The translations under genes were made by a program, and so were the position numbers. From CAVZZG01 sp963779685 (GTDB lineage Bacteria; Actinomycetota; Thermoleophilia; Gaiellales; F1-60-MAGs149): a DNA stretch of 64,000 bases. The notes under the pieces were generated by a model. The model ran no database searches. It had not been told where the DNA came from and saw only the letters and a list, made by a program, of their open reading frames with translations. Position 1 is the stretch's first letter, and the number at the start of each line of letters is the position of its first letter. Positions 16,195-24,911 of this stretch are shown one piece after another. The stretch spans positions 1,922,001 to 1,986,000 of the forward strand of contig CAVZZG010000003.1 in the NCBI GenBank assembly GCA_963779685.1, written 5' to 3'.

Positions 16195-17511
16195 TCACCC
16201 GATAGGGGGAAATCGACGGATCAGGCGACCCGACGCGCGTGTCCCGTCGACCACCGATCCACGCAGCAAGGTACCGCGCACCCGGCCCCGGAGTGCCATT
16301 CCCGCGAACGCCGACTGGGGATGCCGGTAGCGCAACTCCTCGACGGTCAACGCCTCGACGGAGCTCGAGTCGACGATCGCGAGATCAGCGTCGAAGCCGA
16401 CCTCGATCCTGCCCTTCCGGCCGCCGATCCCGAGCAGGGCCGCCGGCCCGGTGCCCAGCAGCCGCGGAAGGTGCAGCAGCCGGACGCCCGCGCTGAGCGT
16501 GGCTGCGACGGTCGTCTGGCAGCCTGCGATCCCGCCCCACGTCGCGAAGGCATCCGTGCCGGTCTTCATGTCGGGCGGGGACGGCGAGTGGTCGGAGGCG
16601 ATCAGGTCGATGTCCGCCAGCGACGCCAGCAGGGCGTCGCGCTCGCCGGCCGGCCGCAGCGGCGGGGCGCACTTGGCGAGTGCTCCGATCCGTTCCGCAT
16701 CGGCGTCGGTGAGCAGGAGGTAGTGCGGGCACGTCTCGCAGGTCACGGCCTGCCCCCCGCGTCGGGCCTCGGCGACCAGCGCCACCCCGGCGGCCGTCGA
16801 CACGTGCACGACGTGGAGGTGGCAGCCGGCCTCCCGGGCGCAGACGAGGGCCCGGGCGATGGCGTCCAGCTCCGCCACGACGGGCCGCGATTCGAGGTAG
16901 TCGCGGACGGACGTGCGCCCCTCGGCGACCGCCCTCGCCGCGAGGCGGCCGGTGATCTCGTCGTCCTCGGCGTGGACGGCCACCGGAAGGCCGAGGGCCG
17001 CGGCCCGGCACATCCCCTCGTACAGGGTCAGATCGTCGGCGCGCGGGAAGTCGTCGATGCCGCTCGACGCCATGAACGCCTTGAACCCGCAGACGCCGCG
17101 GGCGGCGAGCTCGTCGAGGCGGTCGAGCGGACCCGGCACCAGGCCGCCCCAGAACAGGAAGTCGACCTGGGCGCGACCGCTGGACGCGGCCACCTTGGCG
17201 TCGAAGGCGTCGCCGTCGACGGTCGGCGGCGTGCTGTTCAGCGGCATGTCGGCCAGGCAGGTGCCGCCGCCAGCGGCCAGCGCCGCCGTCCCCGATGCGA
17301 AGCCCTCCCAGTCGGAGCGGCCGGGGTCGTTCAGGTGGACGTGGGCATCGATCACGCCGGGCAGCACCTGGCAACCGACGGCCTCCACGACCGTCCGCCC
17401 GTCCAGCGCGGGCGCGATGCTCGCGATGAGGCCCTCGTCGCAGGCGACGTCGGCGACCACGGGGCCGGAGGCGGTCCAGACCGTCCCGCCACGAACGACG
17501 ACGTCGTACAT
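16195..17511 (-). CDS. allB: Allantoinase
   Basis: A 438-residue cyclic amidohydrolase that opens allantoin to allantoate. It has the N-terminal metal motif GVIDAHVHLNDPGRSDWEGF, the carbamylated Lys in GFKAFMASSG, metal His in VHAEDDE and HVVHVSTA, and the catalytic Asp in ASDHSPSPPDMK. SDHSP with the purine genes around it marks allantoinase rather than dihydropyrimidinase. The ATG overlaps the uraD stop by one base (TGATG at 17509-17513). It is the last gene of the long purine operon. Confidence 0.94.
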   Translation of the reverse strand: MYDVVVRGGTVWTASGPVVADVACDEGLIASIAPALDGRTVVEAVGCQVLPGVIDAHVHLNDPGRSDWEGFASGTAALAAGGGTCLADMPLNSTPPTVDGDAFDAKVAASSGRAQVDFLFWGGLVPGPLDRLDELAARGVCGFKAFMASSGIDDFPRADDLTLYEGMCRAAALGLPVAVHAEDDEITGRLAARAVAEGRTSVRDYLESRPVVAELDAIARALVCAREAGCHLHVVHVSTAAGVALVAEARRGGQAVTCETCPHYLLLTDADAERIGALAKCAPPLRPAGERDALLASLADIDLIASDHSPSPPDMKTGTDAFATWGGIAGCQTTVAATLSAGVRLLHLPRLLGTGPAALLGIGGRKGRIEVGFDADLAIVDSSSVEALTVEELRYRHPQSAFAGMALRGRVRGTLLRGSVVDGTRASGRLIRRFPPIG

Positions 17512-18017
17512 CAGGCGGCGAGCAGGTCGGCGACGCGGAGGCGGATGATCTTGACGACCTCGTCCAGGGCGATCGCGAGCTCCTCGTCGGCGTCGTGCTG
17601 GAGCCGTGCGGCGAACGCCGCCAGGATCGACGCCACCGAGTGCTCGCGCGCGCAGATCACGAACGGAAACCCGAAGCGCAGGCGGTACGAGTCGTTGAGG
17701 TCGTGGAAGGCGACGTACTCGTCGGGCTGGAGCGCCGCCAGTCCGGCCGCTGCCTGCTCGCGCGTCGACTCCGGCGTCAGCGTTCCGGCCAGCGCCGCGC
17801 GCCCGGCCAGGTCGGGATGGCCCTGCAGCAGGCCGACCTGACGCTCCTCGCCGGCCTTGGCGATGGCGCCGCGGAAGCCGGCGACGAGCTCGAGGGCGGT
17901 GGCGAACGGCCGGTAGTCCCAGGCCGCATAGGCGACCCACGGCGAGGCCTCGGCCAGCCCGCCGAGGCGCACGGTGAACGCCTCGCGATCGAGCGCGTTG
18001 ATCTCGGCGAGGGTCAC
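17511..18017 (-). CDS. uraD: OHCU decarboxylase (UraD)
   Basis: A 168-residue 2-oxo-4-hydroxy-4-carboxy-5-ureidoimidazoline decarboxylase, the last step making S-allantoin from urate. The family motif LLQGHPDLAG contains the catalytic His, and HDLNDSYRLRFGFPFVIC is the conserved core. Its length is normal. The GTG at 18017 overlaps the xanthine dehydrogenase stop (GTGA). It lies directly before allantoinase, matching pathway order. Confidence 0.94.
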   Translation of the reverse strand: MTLAEINALDREAFTVRLGGLAEASPWVAYAAWDYRPFATALELVAGFRGAIAKAGEERQVGLLQGHPDLAGRAALAGTLTPESTREQAAAGLAALQPDEYVAFHDLNDSYRLRFGFPFVICAREHSVASILAAFAARLQHDADEELAIALDEVVKIIRLRVADLLAA

Positions 18018-20197
18018 CGCAGGCCCACGAGGTCGTCCGGCCTCACCGGCACCCGATGGAGGTCGCGGCCCGTCGCCGCGCAGAGGGCGGCGACGATCGC
18101 CGGCGGTGCGGCGATGTTCGGCGGCTCACCGACCCCGTTCAACCCGTAGGGGGCGTCGGGATGCGGGGTCTCGGTCAGCTCGAGCCGCACGGGCGGCATG
18201 TCGAGGACGGTCGGGATCAGGTAGTCGGTGAAGCTCGGGTTGCGGATGAGGCCGTCGACGACCTGGATCTCCTCCATGAGCGCCAGCCCGAGCCCCTGGG
18301 CGATGCCGCCGTGGATCTGACCCTCGCACTGGATGGCGTTCATGATCCTGCCGACGTCCTGGACGGCGGCGATCTCGACCACGCGGACGAGGCCGAGCTC
18401 GGTGTCGACGTCGCAGACGGCGCGGTGCGCCGCGAACGCCAGCGCCACGTGCGCGTCCCCCTGCCCGGTCTCCGCGTCCAGCGGGCGGGTCGGACGGTGA
18501 TGGAACTCGACCGTCTCCTCGATCGGCCCGGCCGCGAGCTCGTCGAGCCGGGCCCGGAGTCGCTCGCACGCGATCCGGACGGCGCCGCCGGTCATCCAGG
18601 TCTGACGCGAGGCCGACGTGGAGCCGGCCGACCCGATCGACGTGTCGGCGTCCAGCACCACCACGCGGTCGATGCCGAGCTCGGTGCGGGCGATCTGCTC
18701 GAGGATCGTCACCAGCCCCTGGCCGACCTCGGCCGCGGCGGTGTGCACCTCCGCCAGCGGCTCGCCCCCGTCGATCGAGACCCGCACGCGGGCCGTCGAG
18801 AAGTCGTCGAAGCCTTCCGAGAAGCCGATGTTCTTGAAGCCGACGGCATAGCCGACGCCGCGGCGGACGCCCTCGCCGTGGGTGGTGTTCGCCACCCCGC
18901 CCGGCAGCTCACGCAGGTCGGCCGGCAGCTGGCCTCGGTCGGGTGGCAGCGGCATGGCCCGCAGCCGCTCCAGCAGCTCGGCCACCGGCGCAGGCCCGTC
19001 GATCACCTGTCCGGTGATCATCCTGTCGCCCGTCCGGAGCGCATTGTGGATCCGCAGCGAGACCGGATCCATCCCCAGCGCGGCGGCCAGCCGATCGATC
19101 TGAGCCTCGTGGGCGATCGCGACCTGCACCGCGCCGAACCCCCTCATCGCGCCGCAGGGCGGGTTGTTGGTGTAGGCGACGCGCGCATCGACGACGGCCA
19201 GGGGCACCCGGTAGGGACCGCAGGCAAAGCAGGCGGCGTTCGATACGACCGCCGGCGAGCTCGAGGCGTACGCGCCCCCGTCGAGCACGATGTCGGCCCT
19301 GACGTACACGAGGGTGCCATCGCGGGCCGCCCCCGTCTCGTAGGTCATCCAGGCCGGATGGCGATGGACATGACCGTAGAACGACTCCTCCCGGCTGTAG
19401 ACCATGCGCACCGGCCGGCCGGTGCGCATGGCGAGCAGGCAGGCATGGATCTGCATCGAGACGTCCTCTCGCCCGCCGAAGGCGCCGCCGACGCCGGCCA
19501 GGTGCAGGCGCACCTTTGCGGACGGCAGGGCGAGGCTCGCCGCGACCTGCTCGCGATCGACGTGCAGCCACTGGGTGGCGACGTAGAGGTCGACGCCGCC
19601 GTCAGCAGCGGGCACCGCGAGTCCCGACTCGGGGCCGAGAAAGGCCTGATCCTGCATGCCGACCTCGTAGCTTCCCGTCACCACGACGTCGGCCTCGAGC
19701 GGTCCCGCTCCGTGCCGGATCCTGACGTGGCGCAGCAGGTTGCCCCCTTCGTGCAGCGCCAGCCCGAAGCCCTCGACCGCCGCCCGGGCGTCCGAGATCA
19801 CCTCGAGGGACTCGTACACGACCCGCACCAGCCCGGCCGCGATTCGTGCCGTCTCGAGGTCCTCGGCCGCAACCAGCGCCACGGCCTCGCCCTCGTACCG
19901 GACGCGCTCGGCGGCAAGCACCGGCTGGTCGGCGTGATCCATGCCGAAGGTCTTCCGGCCGGGCACGTCGGCGTGCACCAGCACCGCCCGGACGCCGGGC
20001 AGGGCACGGGCGGCCACGACGTCCACGGCCGCGATGCGCGCATGCGCGTGCGGGCTGCGCACCGTCACGCCGAACAGCATCCCCTCGGCGCGCAGGTCGC
20101 TCGAGTACTCGAACGCGCCCTGCACCTTCGGCACGGCGTCCACGCGCAGGACGCTCTCGCCGACGCGTCCCCTCGTGAGCTCCCGGACGGTGCTCAC
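18014..20197 (-). CDS. Xanthine dehydrogenase molybdenum-binding subunit
   Basis: A 727-residue large subunit that binds the molybdopterin cofactor and oxidises hypoxanthine and xanthine to urate in the cytoplasm. The N-terminal a/b hammerhead domain (GAFEYSSDLRAEGMLFG) is followed by Mo-cofactor domains with GVGGAFGGREDVSMQ, the substrate-loop motif CGAMRGFGAVQ, and the C-terminal GVGEPPNIAAPPAIV carrying the catalytic Glu. The FeS and FAD subunits are separate genes just upstream, with a deaminase gene inserted between. The start GTG at 20197 overlaps the previous stop. No XdhC maturation factor is seen in the window. Confidence 0.92.
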   Translation of the reverse strand: MSTVRELTRGRVGESVLRVDAVPKVQGAFEYSSDLRAEGMLFGVTVRSPHAHARIAAVDVVAARALPGVRAVLVHADVPGRKTFGMDHADQPVLAAERVRYEGEAVALVAAEDLETARIAAGLVRVVYESLEVISDARAAVEGFGLALHEGGNLLRHVRIRHGAGPLEADVVVTGSYEVGMQDQAFLGPESGLAVPAADGGVDLYVATQWLHVDREQVAASLALPSAKVRLHLAGVGGAFGGREDVSMQIHACLLAMRTGRPVRMVYSREESFYGHVHRHPAWMTYETGAARDGTLVYVRADIVLDGGAYASSSPAVVSNAACFACGPYRVPLAVVDARVAYTNNPPCGAMRGFGAVQVAIAHEAQIDRLAAALGMDPVSLRIHNALRTGDRMITGQVIDGPAPVAELLERLRAMPLPPDRGQLPADLRELPGGVANTTHGEGVRRGVGYAVGFKNIGFSEGFDDFSTARVRVSIDGGEPLAEVHTAAAEVGQGLVTILEQIARTELGIDRVVVLDADTSIGSAGSTSASRQTWMTGGAVRIACERLRARLDELAAGPIEETVEFHHRPTRPLDAETGQGDAHVALAFAAHRAVCDVDTELGLVRVVEIAAVQDVGRIMNAIQCEGQIHGGIAQGLGLALMEEIQVVDGLIRNPSFTDYLIPTVLDMPPVRLELTETPHPDAPYGLNGVGEPPNIAAPPAIVAALCAATGRDLHRVPVRPDDLVGLR

Positions 20198-21552
20198 CGG
20201 GCCGCCCTCGCCGCCATCGTGGCCGAAGCGCGGCGGGCGCCGGCCGCCACGTCCACCTCCGGCATGGTCGCCAGGCGTCCCTCTTCGACCACCACCCGTC
20301 CGCCGACGAGCAGGAGATGCACACGGGCGGGCGGGCCCAGCACGAGCGCCGCGACCAGGTCGGCGATGCCATCGTGCGGGCTGTCGGCGAACCGCCACAG
20401 GGCGACGTCGGCGCACTTGCCGGGCTCCAGCGAGCCGATCTCGGCCTCGCGCCCGAGGCAGCGCGCGCCGTGGACGGTGGCGAGCTCGAGCGCCGTACGC
20501 GCCGTCATCGCCCGCGGCCCGCCGCGGAGCCGTGCGTGCAGCAGCGCCTGACGCAGCTCGACCCGGAGCTCCCCCGCCTCGTTCGATGCCGCGCCGTCGA
20601 CGCCGAGCCCGACCGGCGAGCCTGCCGCCACCAGGTCGACGACGGGTGCGATGCCGGCTCCGAGCCGGGCATTCGAGCTGGGACAGTGGGCGACGCCGGT
20701 GGCCGTCCGTCCCATGCGCTCGATCTCCCCGGTCGACAGGTGGATGCAGTGCGCGAGCCAGACATCCGGCCCGAGCCAGCCGAGCGAGTCCAGGTACTCG
20801 ACGGGCCGGGCGCCGAACTGGTCGAGGCAGAATGCCTCCTCCTCGACAGTCTCGGCGAGATGCGTGTGCAGGCGGACGCCGGCGCGGCGGGCGAGCTCGG
20901 CGGACTCGCGCATCAGGCCGGCGGTGACGGAGAACGGTGAGCACGGCGCCACGGCGATCCGCAGCATCGAGGTGGGCGAGGGATCGTGGTATCGGCCGAT
21001 CGCGTCCTCGGTCGCCGCCAGGATCGCGTCGCGGTCCTCGACCGCCTCGTCGGGCGGCAGGCCACCCCGCGATCGACCGAGATCCATCGATCCCCGGCAC
21101 GGGTGGAAGCGCAGGCCGATCTGGCGTGCAGCGGCGATCTCCGCCGCGAGCAGATCGCCGCCGGCTCGCGGGAAGACGTAGTGATGGTCGGTCGTCGTGG
21201 AGCAGCCCGAGACGGCCAGCGCGGCAAGTCCGGCCCGTGCGGCCGCGAGCTGCACGTCGGCGTCGATCTGCGCCCAGGTCGGGTACAGCTCGACGAGCCA
21301 CTCGAACAGGTTCGCCTGCTGGGCGAGGCCGCGAGTGGCCCACTGGTAGAGGTGGTGGTGGCAGTTGACGAGACCGGGCGTGGCGAGGCAGCCACGTCCG
21401 TCGACGACTCTCGTGCCGTCGGGCAGCGAGGCCGGCCGGCCCGGGCCCACGGAGAGGATGGCATCGCCCGAGCAGAGCACGTGGCCGTCGGCCCACTCGG
21501 AGCCGGGCGCATCCACCGCAGCGACCGCGCACCCGGCGATCAGGATCGTCAC
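20194..21552 (-). CDS. 8-oxoguanine/guanine deaminase (amidohydrolase)
   Basis: A 452-residue metal-dependent deaminase of the amidohydrolase superfamily. The motifs VNCHHHLYQWATRG, GCSTTTDHHYVFP, LHTHLAET, AHCIHL and DGAASNEAGELR match the 8-oxoguanine deaminase branch, related to AtzB and guanine deaminase. It would turn guanine or 8-oxoguanine into xanthine or urate. It is encoded inside the xanthine dehydrogenase operon with GTGA overlaps on both sides. If it acts on 8-oxoguanine, it would give urate directly without the dehydrogenase. Confidence 0.88.
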   Translation of the reverse strand: MTILIAGCAVAAVDAPGSEWADGHVLCSGDAILSVGPGRPASLPDGTRVVDGRGCLATPGLVNCHHHLYQWATRGLAQQANLFEWLVELYPTWAQIDADVQLAAARAGLAALAVSGCSTTTDHHYVFPRAGGDLLAAEIAAARQIGLRFHPCRGSMDLGRSRGGLPPDEAVEDRDAILAATEDAIGRYHDPSPTSMLRIAVAPCSPFSVTAGLMRESAELARRAGVRLHTHLAETVEEEAFCLDQFGARPVEYLDSLGWLGPDVWLAHCIHLSTGEIERMGRTATGVAHCPSSNARLGAGIAPVVDLVAAGSPVGLGVDGAASNEAGELRVELRQALLHARLRGGPRAMTARTALELATVHGARCLGREAEIGSLEPGKCADVALWRFADSPHDGIADLVAALVLGPPARVHLLLVGGRVVVEEGRLATMPEVDVAAGARRASATMAARAAR

Positions 21553-22013
21553 GCCATCCTCGCAGAGGCGAGCCGCACGGCGTCGATGATCTTCTCGTAG
21601 CCCGTGCAGCGGCAGAGGTTGCCGGCCAGCGCCTCGCGGATCTCGCCGTCGCTCGGCATCGCGTTGCGCGTCAGCAGGTCGTGCGCGGTCACCACCAGAC
21701 CCGGCGTGCAGAAGCCGCACTGGATGGCGCCGGACTCGACGAACGCCTGCTGCACCGGGTGCAGGTCGGCGCCTTCGGCGAGCCCCTCGACCGTCACGAC
21801 GGAGCTGCCATCGGCCTGGCTCGCGAGCACGAGACACGAGCAGACGACGACCCCGTCGAGGTACACGCTGCACGAGCCGCACTCACCCTGCTCGCACGCG
21901 TTCTTCGACCCGGCCAGTCCGAGCCCCTCGCGCAGGACGTGGAGGAGGCTCGCCGCGGGATAGGGCACGGTCGCCGCGCGGTGCTCGCCGTTGACGGTCA
22001 TCGCGATGTTCAT
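21549..22013 (-). CDS. Xanthine dehydrogenase 2Fe-2S subunit
   Basis: A 154-residue small subunit with two 2Fe-2S clusters that carry electrons from the molybdenum centre to FAD. The first cluster motif is CEQGECGSCSVYLDG with a further Cys in VVCSC; the second uses CGFCTPG and CRCTGYEKI. ATG start at 22013 lies in the stop of the FAD subunit (ATGA). Confidence 0.95.
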   Translation of the reverse strand: MNIAMTVNGEHRAATVPYPAASLLHVLREGLGLAGSKNACEQGECGSCSVYLDGVVVCSCLVLASQADGSSVVTVEGLAEGADLHPVQQAFVESGAIQCGFCTPGLVVTAHDLLTRNAMPSDGEIREALAGNLCRCTGYEKIIDAVRLASARMA

Positions 22014-22855
22014 GCCGCCTCGGCGAGCGCCTCCCACGCCCACACCAGCGCGCGCCGCGCCATGACGGCCACCGCGTGCCGGCGGTAGGCCTCGGAGCCG
22101 CGATGATCGGAGATCGGCCGGGCGGCCAGCGCGGCGAGCCGGCCGAACTCGTCGGCCTCGGACGCCTCGGGCTGCCGGTCCCAGATGGCGAGGCCGGCTG
22201 CGAAGGCCGCGGCCTCCGGCGCATCGATGGTGGTGGGGCCGACCGAGCCGAGCGCGACGCCCACCCGCCGGCGCAGGACGTCCAGGTCGAGCGCCAGCGA
22301 CGCGACGGCGATCACCATCGCGTTGCGCGCGCCGATCTTGGAGAAGACCTGCGGCCCGCCCGCGGCCGGGATCCGCACTCCGACGATCAGCTCGTCCGCG
22401 CCCAGGGCCGACCGCTTGGGCCCCTGCAGGAACTCGGCCACGGGCAGCGTGCGGCGACGGCTCCGCGAGGCGAGGTCGACCCGCGCGCCGGCCGCCACCA
22501 GCGGCGGCAGGGCATCGCCCGCCGGCGAGGCCGTGGCCAGGTTGCCGCCGACGGTGCCGCGGTTGCGGATCTGGGCCGAGCCAACGGTCCGCGAGGCCTG
22601 GGCCAGGCCCGGCAGCTGGCCGGCGAGCTCGGCGATGACGCGCGTGTACGTGACACCGGCGCCGAGCACCACCACGTCGTCCACCCGGTGCCAGTCGAGC
22701 AGCTCGGGCACACGGCTGAGATCGAGGTAGCCGTCGTGCCGGGCCCCGGCGTTGAGCGCGACCAGCACGTCCGTGCCGCCGGCGATGGGGAGCGCCCCCG
22801 GATGCTCGGCGCGCAGCTCGAGCGCCTCCTCGAGCGACGCCGGCGCGAGATTCAC
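22010..22855 (-). CDS. Xanthine dehydrogenase FAD-binding subunit
   Basis: A 281-residue middle subunit with the CO-dehydrogenase flavoprotein fold. The FAD motifs PIAGGTDVLV and RNRGTVGGNLATASPAGD are clear, followed by a conserved C-terminal region. It hands electrons to NAD or another acceptor. The GTG at 22855 overlaps the upstream permease stop (GTGA), tying the enzyme to the importer operon. Confidence 0.93.
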   Translation of the reverse strand: MNLAPASLEEALELRAEHPGALPIAGGTDVLVALNAGARHDGYLDLSRVPELLDWHRVDDVVVLGAGVTYTRVIAELAGQLPGLAQASRTVGSAQIRNRGTVGGNLATASPAGDALPPLVAAGARVDLASRSRRRTLPVAEFLQGPKRSALGADELIVGVRIPAAGGPQVFSKIGARNAMVIAVASLALDLDVLRRRVGVALGSVGPTTIDAPEAAAFAAGLAIWDRQPEASEADEFGRLAALAARPISDHRGSEAYRRHAVAVMARRALVWAWEALAEAA

Positions 22856-23811
22856 CGCTCCTCCCGGACGTACGGCCGCCCGAGCGCGGCAGGCGCACCG
22901 AGCCGGCGGCGTGCGGAGCCGGCCGAGACCGCGACGAGCACGACGATCGTCATCACGTACGGCAGCGCGCTGAAGACCTCCGGGGTGAGCTCGACGCCGC
23001 GGGCCTGGAGTACCGGCCCGAGACTCTGGAACGAGCCGAAGAGGTACGCGCCGACGATGCACAGCTCGGGCCGCCAGAAGGCGAAGATCACGAGGGCCAC
23101 CGCGATCCAGCCGGCGCCGCCGGTGAGGCCGTCGACCCACTGCGGGGTGATCGAGAGGCTGAAACAGGCCCCGGCGATCCCGGCCAGGGCACCGCCGACG
23201 ACGGTGTGGACGTACCGGTAGCGGGTGACGCTGATGCCGGCGGCGTCGGCCGCGGCCGGCGACTCGCCGACCGCGCGGAGGTTCAGCCCGGGCCGCGTCC
23301 GGGCGAGGTAGTACCACGCCGCCGCGGCGGTGGCCCAGGACAGGTAGACGAGCAACGATTGGCCGAACACGATCGGCCCGATCACGGGCAGGTCCTGGAG
23401 CCCGAACGCGTTCACCGGATCGAACGTGTAGCGGGCCGGTTCCGACCCGAGGTTCCAGGTCGCGCCGAGGTAGGACGACAGGCCGGCCGCGCCGGCGAAG
23501 ATCACCAGGGCGAGCCCGCTGACGATCTGGCTCGCCCGCATCGAGATGACCATGAATGCGTGCAGGAGCGCCGCGGCCGCCCCCGCCGCCGCCGCGGCGG
23601 CGAGCGCCAGGGGCAGGGCCACAGCCGACGGCATGTCGAGGTGCTGGGCGGCTGCGAACCCGAACACGGCGCCGAGCAGCATCATGCCCTCCACGCCCAG
23701 GTTGAGGATCCCGCCGCGTTCGGCGATCAGCTCGCCCAGCGCGGCGAACAGGAGCGGCGTGCCGTACTTCACTCCCGAGGCGAGCACGACGACGAGCACG
23801 GCGTTGTTCAT
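22852..23811 (-). CDS. ABC transporter permease, BMP/nucleoside type (second permease)
   Basis: A 319-residue inner-membrane permease of the BPD_transp_2 family, with about eight to ten hydrophobic segments. The motif AERGGILNLGVEGMMLLGA is the family hallmark. It pairs with the permease encoded next to it to form the channel of a purine or nucleoside importer. It overlaps both neighbours by four bases. Confidence 0.9.
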   Translation of the reverse strand: MNNAVLVVVLASGVKYGTPLLFAALGELIAERGGILNLGVEGMMLLGAVFGFAAAQHLDMPSAVALPLALAAAAAAGAAAALLHAFMVISMRASQIVSGLALVIFAGAAGLSSYLGATWNLGSEPARYTFDPVNAFGLQDLPVIGPIVFGQSLLVYLSWATAAAAWYYLARTRPGLNLRAVGESPAAADAAGISVTRYRYVHTVVGGALAGIAGACFSLSITPQWVDGLTGGAGWIAVALVIFAFWRPELCIVGAYLFGSFQSLGPVLQARGVELTPEVFSALPYVMTIVVLVAVSAGSARRRLGAPAALGRPYVREER

Positions 23812-24911
23812 GCGGTCGCCTCGTGCGGCGCGCGACGCCGGAACGTCACCCGGTAGCGGACGAACAACTCGCCGCCAAGAGCGCAGAACAGGATCAGGCC
23901 CTGCAGGACGCCCACCAGTCCCGACGGGAAGTCCACGCCCTGCAGCGCGTAGCCGGCATTCGTCAACCCGCCCAGCAGGATCGCCACCACGACGACGCCA
24001 AACGGGTTGTAGCGAGCCAGGGCCGCGACCACGATCCCGGCGTAGCCGAACCCCGACTGCTGGATCCCGCGAGCGTCGAGCAGATGGCGGAAGTCGCCCA
24101 CCTGGCTGGCGCCGCCGAGGCCGGCGATGGCACCCGAGAGGGCCATCACCGCGACGATCTTGCGGCGCGTGCGCATGCCGGCGTACCGGGCGGCGCGGGG
24201 CGAATCGCCGATCACCTGCATCTCGAACCCGAACCGGGTGCGGTTCCAGAGCGCCCAGACGAACGCCGCCACGGCGAGCCCCAGGTAGAAGCCGAGCGGC
24301 ACGCGCAGGTTGGCGCTGAAGTCGAAGTGGGGCCACGCCGCCGCCGCCGGCAGCACCTTGCCCTGCGGGAAGACCTTCGCGTCGGGCGTGGTGGTGTCGC
24401 GCCAGTAGGACTGGCTGTCGAAGATCAGATAGGTCAGGAACAGGCCGGCGACGTAGTTCAGCATCAGCGAGACGATGATCTCGTTGGTGTTGAGGAAGGC
24501 GCGCAGGAGACCGGGGATGCACGCCCAGAGACCGCCCGCCAGCGCCCCGGCGACCATCATCGCGACCACCGACACGACCGGGTTGCCCGCTCCGATCACG
24601 AGGCCGATCCCGGCACCGCCGATCGCACCCATGTACAGCTGGCCCTCGCCCCCGATGTTGAACAGGTTCATGCGGAACGCGATCGCCGCGGCGAGGCCGG
24701 TGAAGATCAGGGGAGTGGCCGTGATCAGGGTGCCCGAGAGGGCGTGGGGCCGCACGAAGGCGCTGTCGAAGAGCCGGCGGTAGCTACCGGCCGGGTCGTG
24801 GCCGGTGATCGCGAGCAGGATCGCGCCCAGCACCAGGGCGACGGCCAACGAGCAGGCGGGGACGGTCACGGCCAGGTAGCGGGGCTGGCGGAGGCGGCGC
24901 TCGATCCTCAC
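23808..24911 (-). CDS. ABC transporter permease, BMP/nucleoside type (first permease)
   Basis: A 367-residue permease with a first membrane helix near residues 13-35, a long external segment, and the family motif IAFRMNLFNIGGEGQLYMGA, which marks the YufP-like partner of these importers. The GTG at 24911 overlaps the ATPase stop (GTGA). Confidence 0.9.
   Translation of the reverse strand: MRIERRLRQPRYLAVTVPACSLAVALVLGAILLAITGHDPAGSYRRLFDSAFVRPHALSGTLITATPLIFTGLAAAIAFRMNLFNIGGEGQLYMGAIGGAGIGLVIGAGNPVVSVVAMMVAGALAGGLWACIPGLLRAFLNTNEIIVSLMLNYVAGLFLTYLIFDSQSYWRDTTTPDAKVFPQGKVLPAAAAWPHFDFSANLRVPLGFYLGLAVAAFVWALWNRTRFGFEMQVIGDSPRAARYAGMRTRRKIVAVMALSGAIAGLGGASQVGDFRHLLDARGIQQSGFGYAGIVVAALARYNPFGVVVVAILLGGLTNAGYALQGVDFPSGLVGVLQGLILFCALGGELFVRYRVTFRRRAPHEATA

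Noticed and set aside
18056..20551. 831-residue plus-strand frame over the xanthine dehydrogenase genes
   Set aside because: Low-complexity His/Arg/Gly-rich sequence typical of antisense frames; the minus strand has all conserved motifs.
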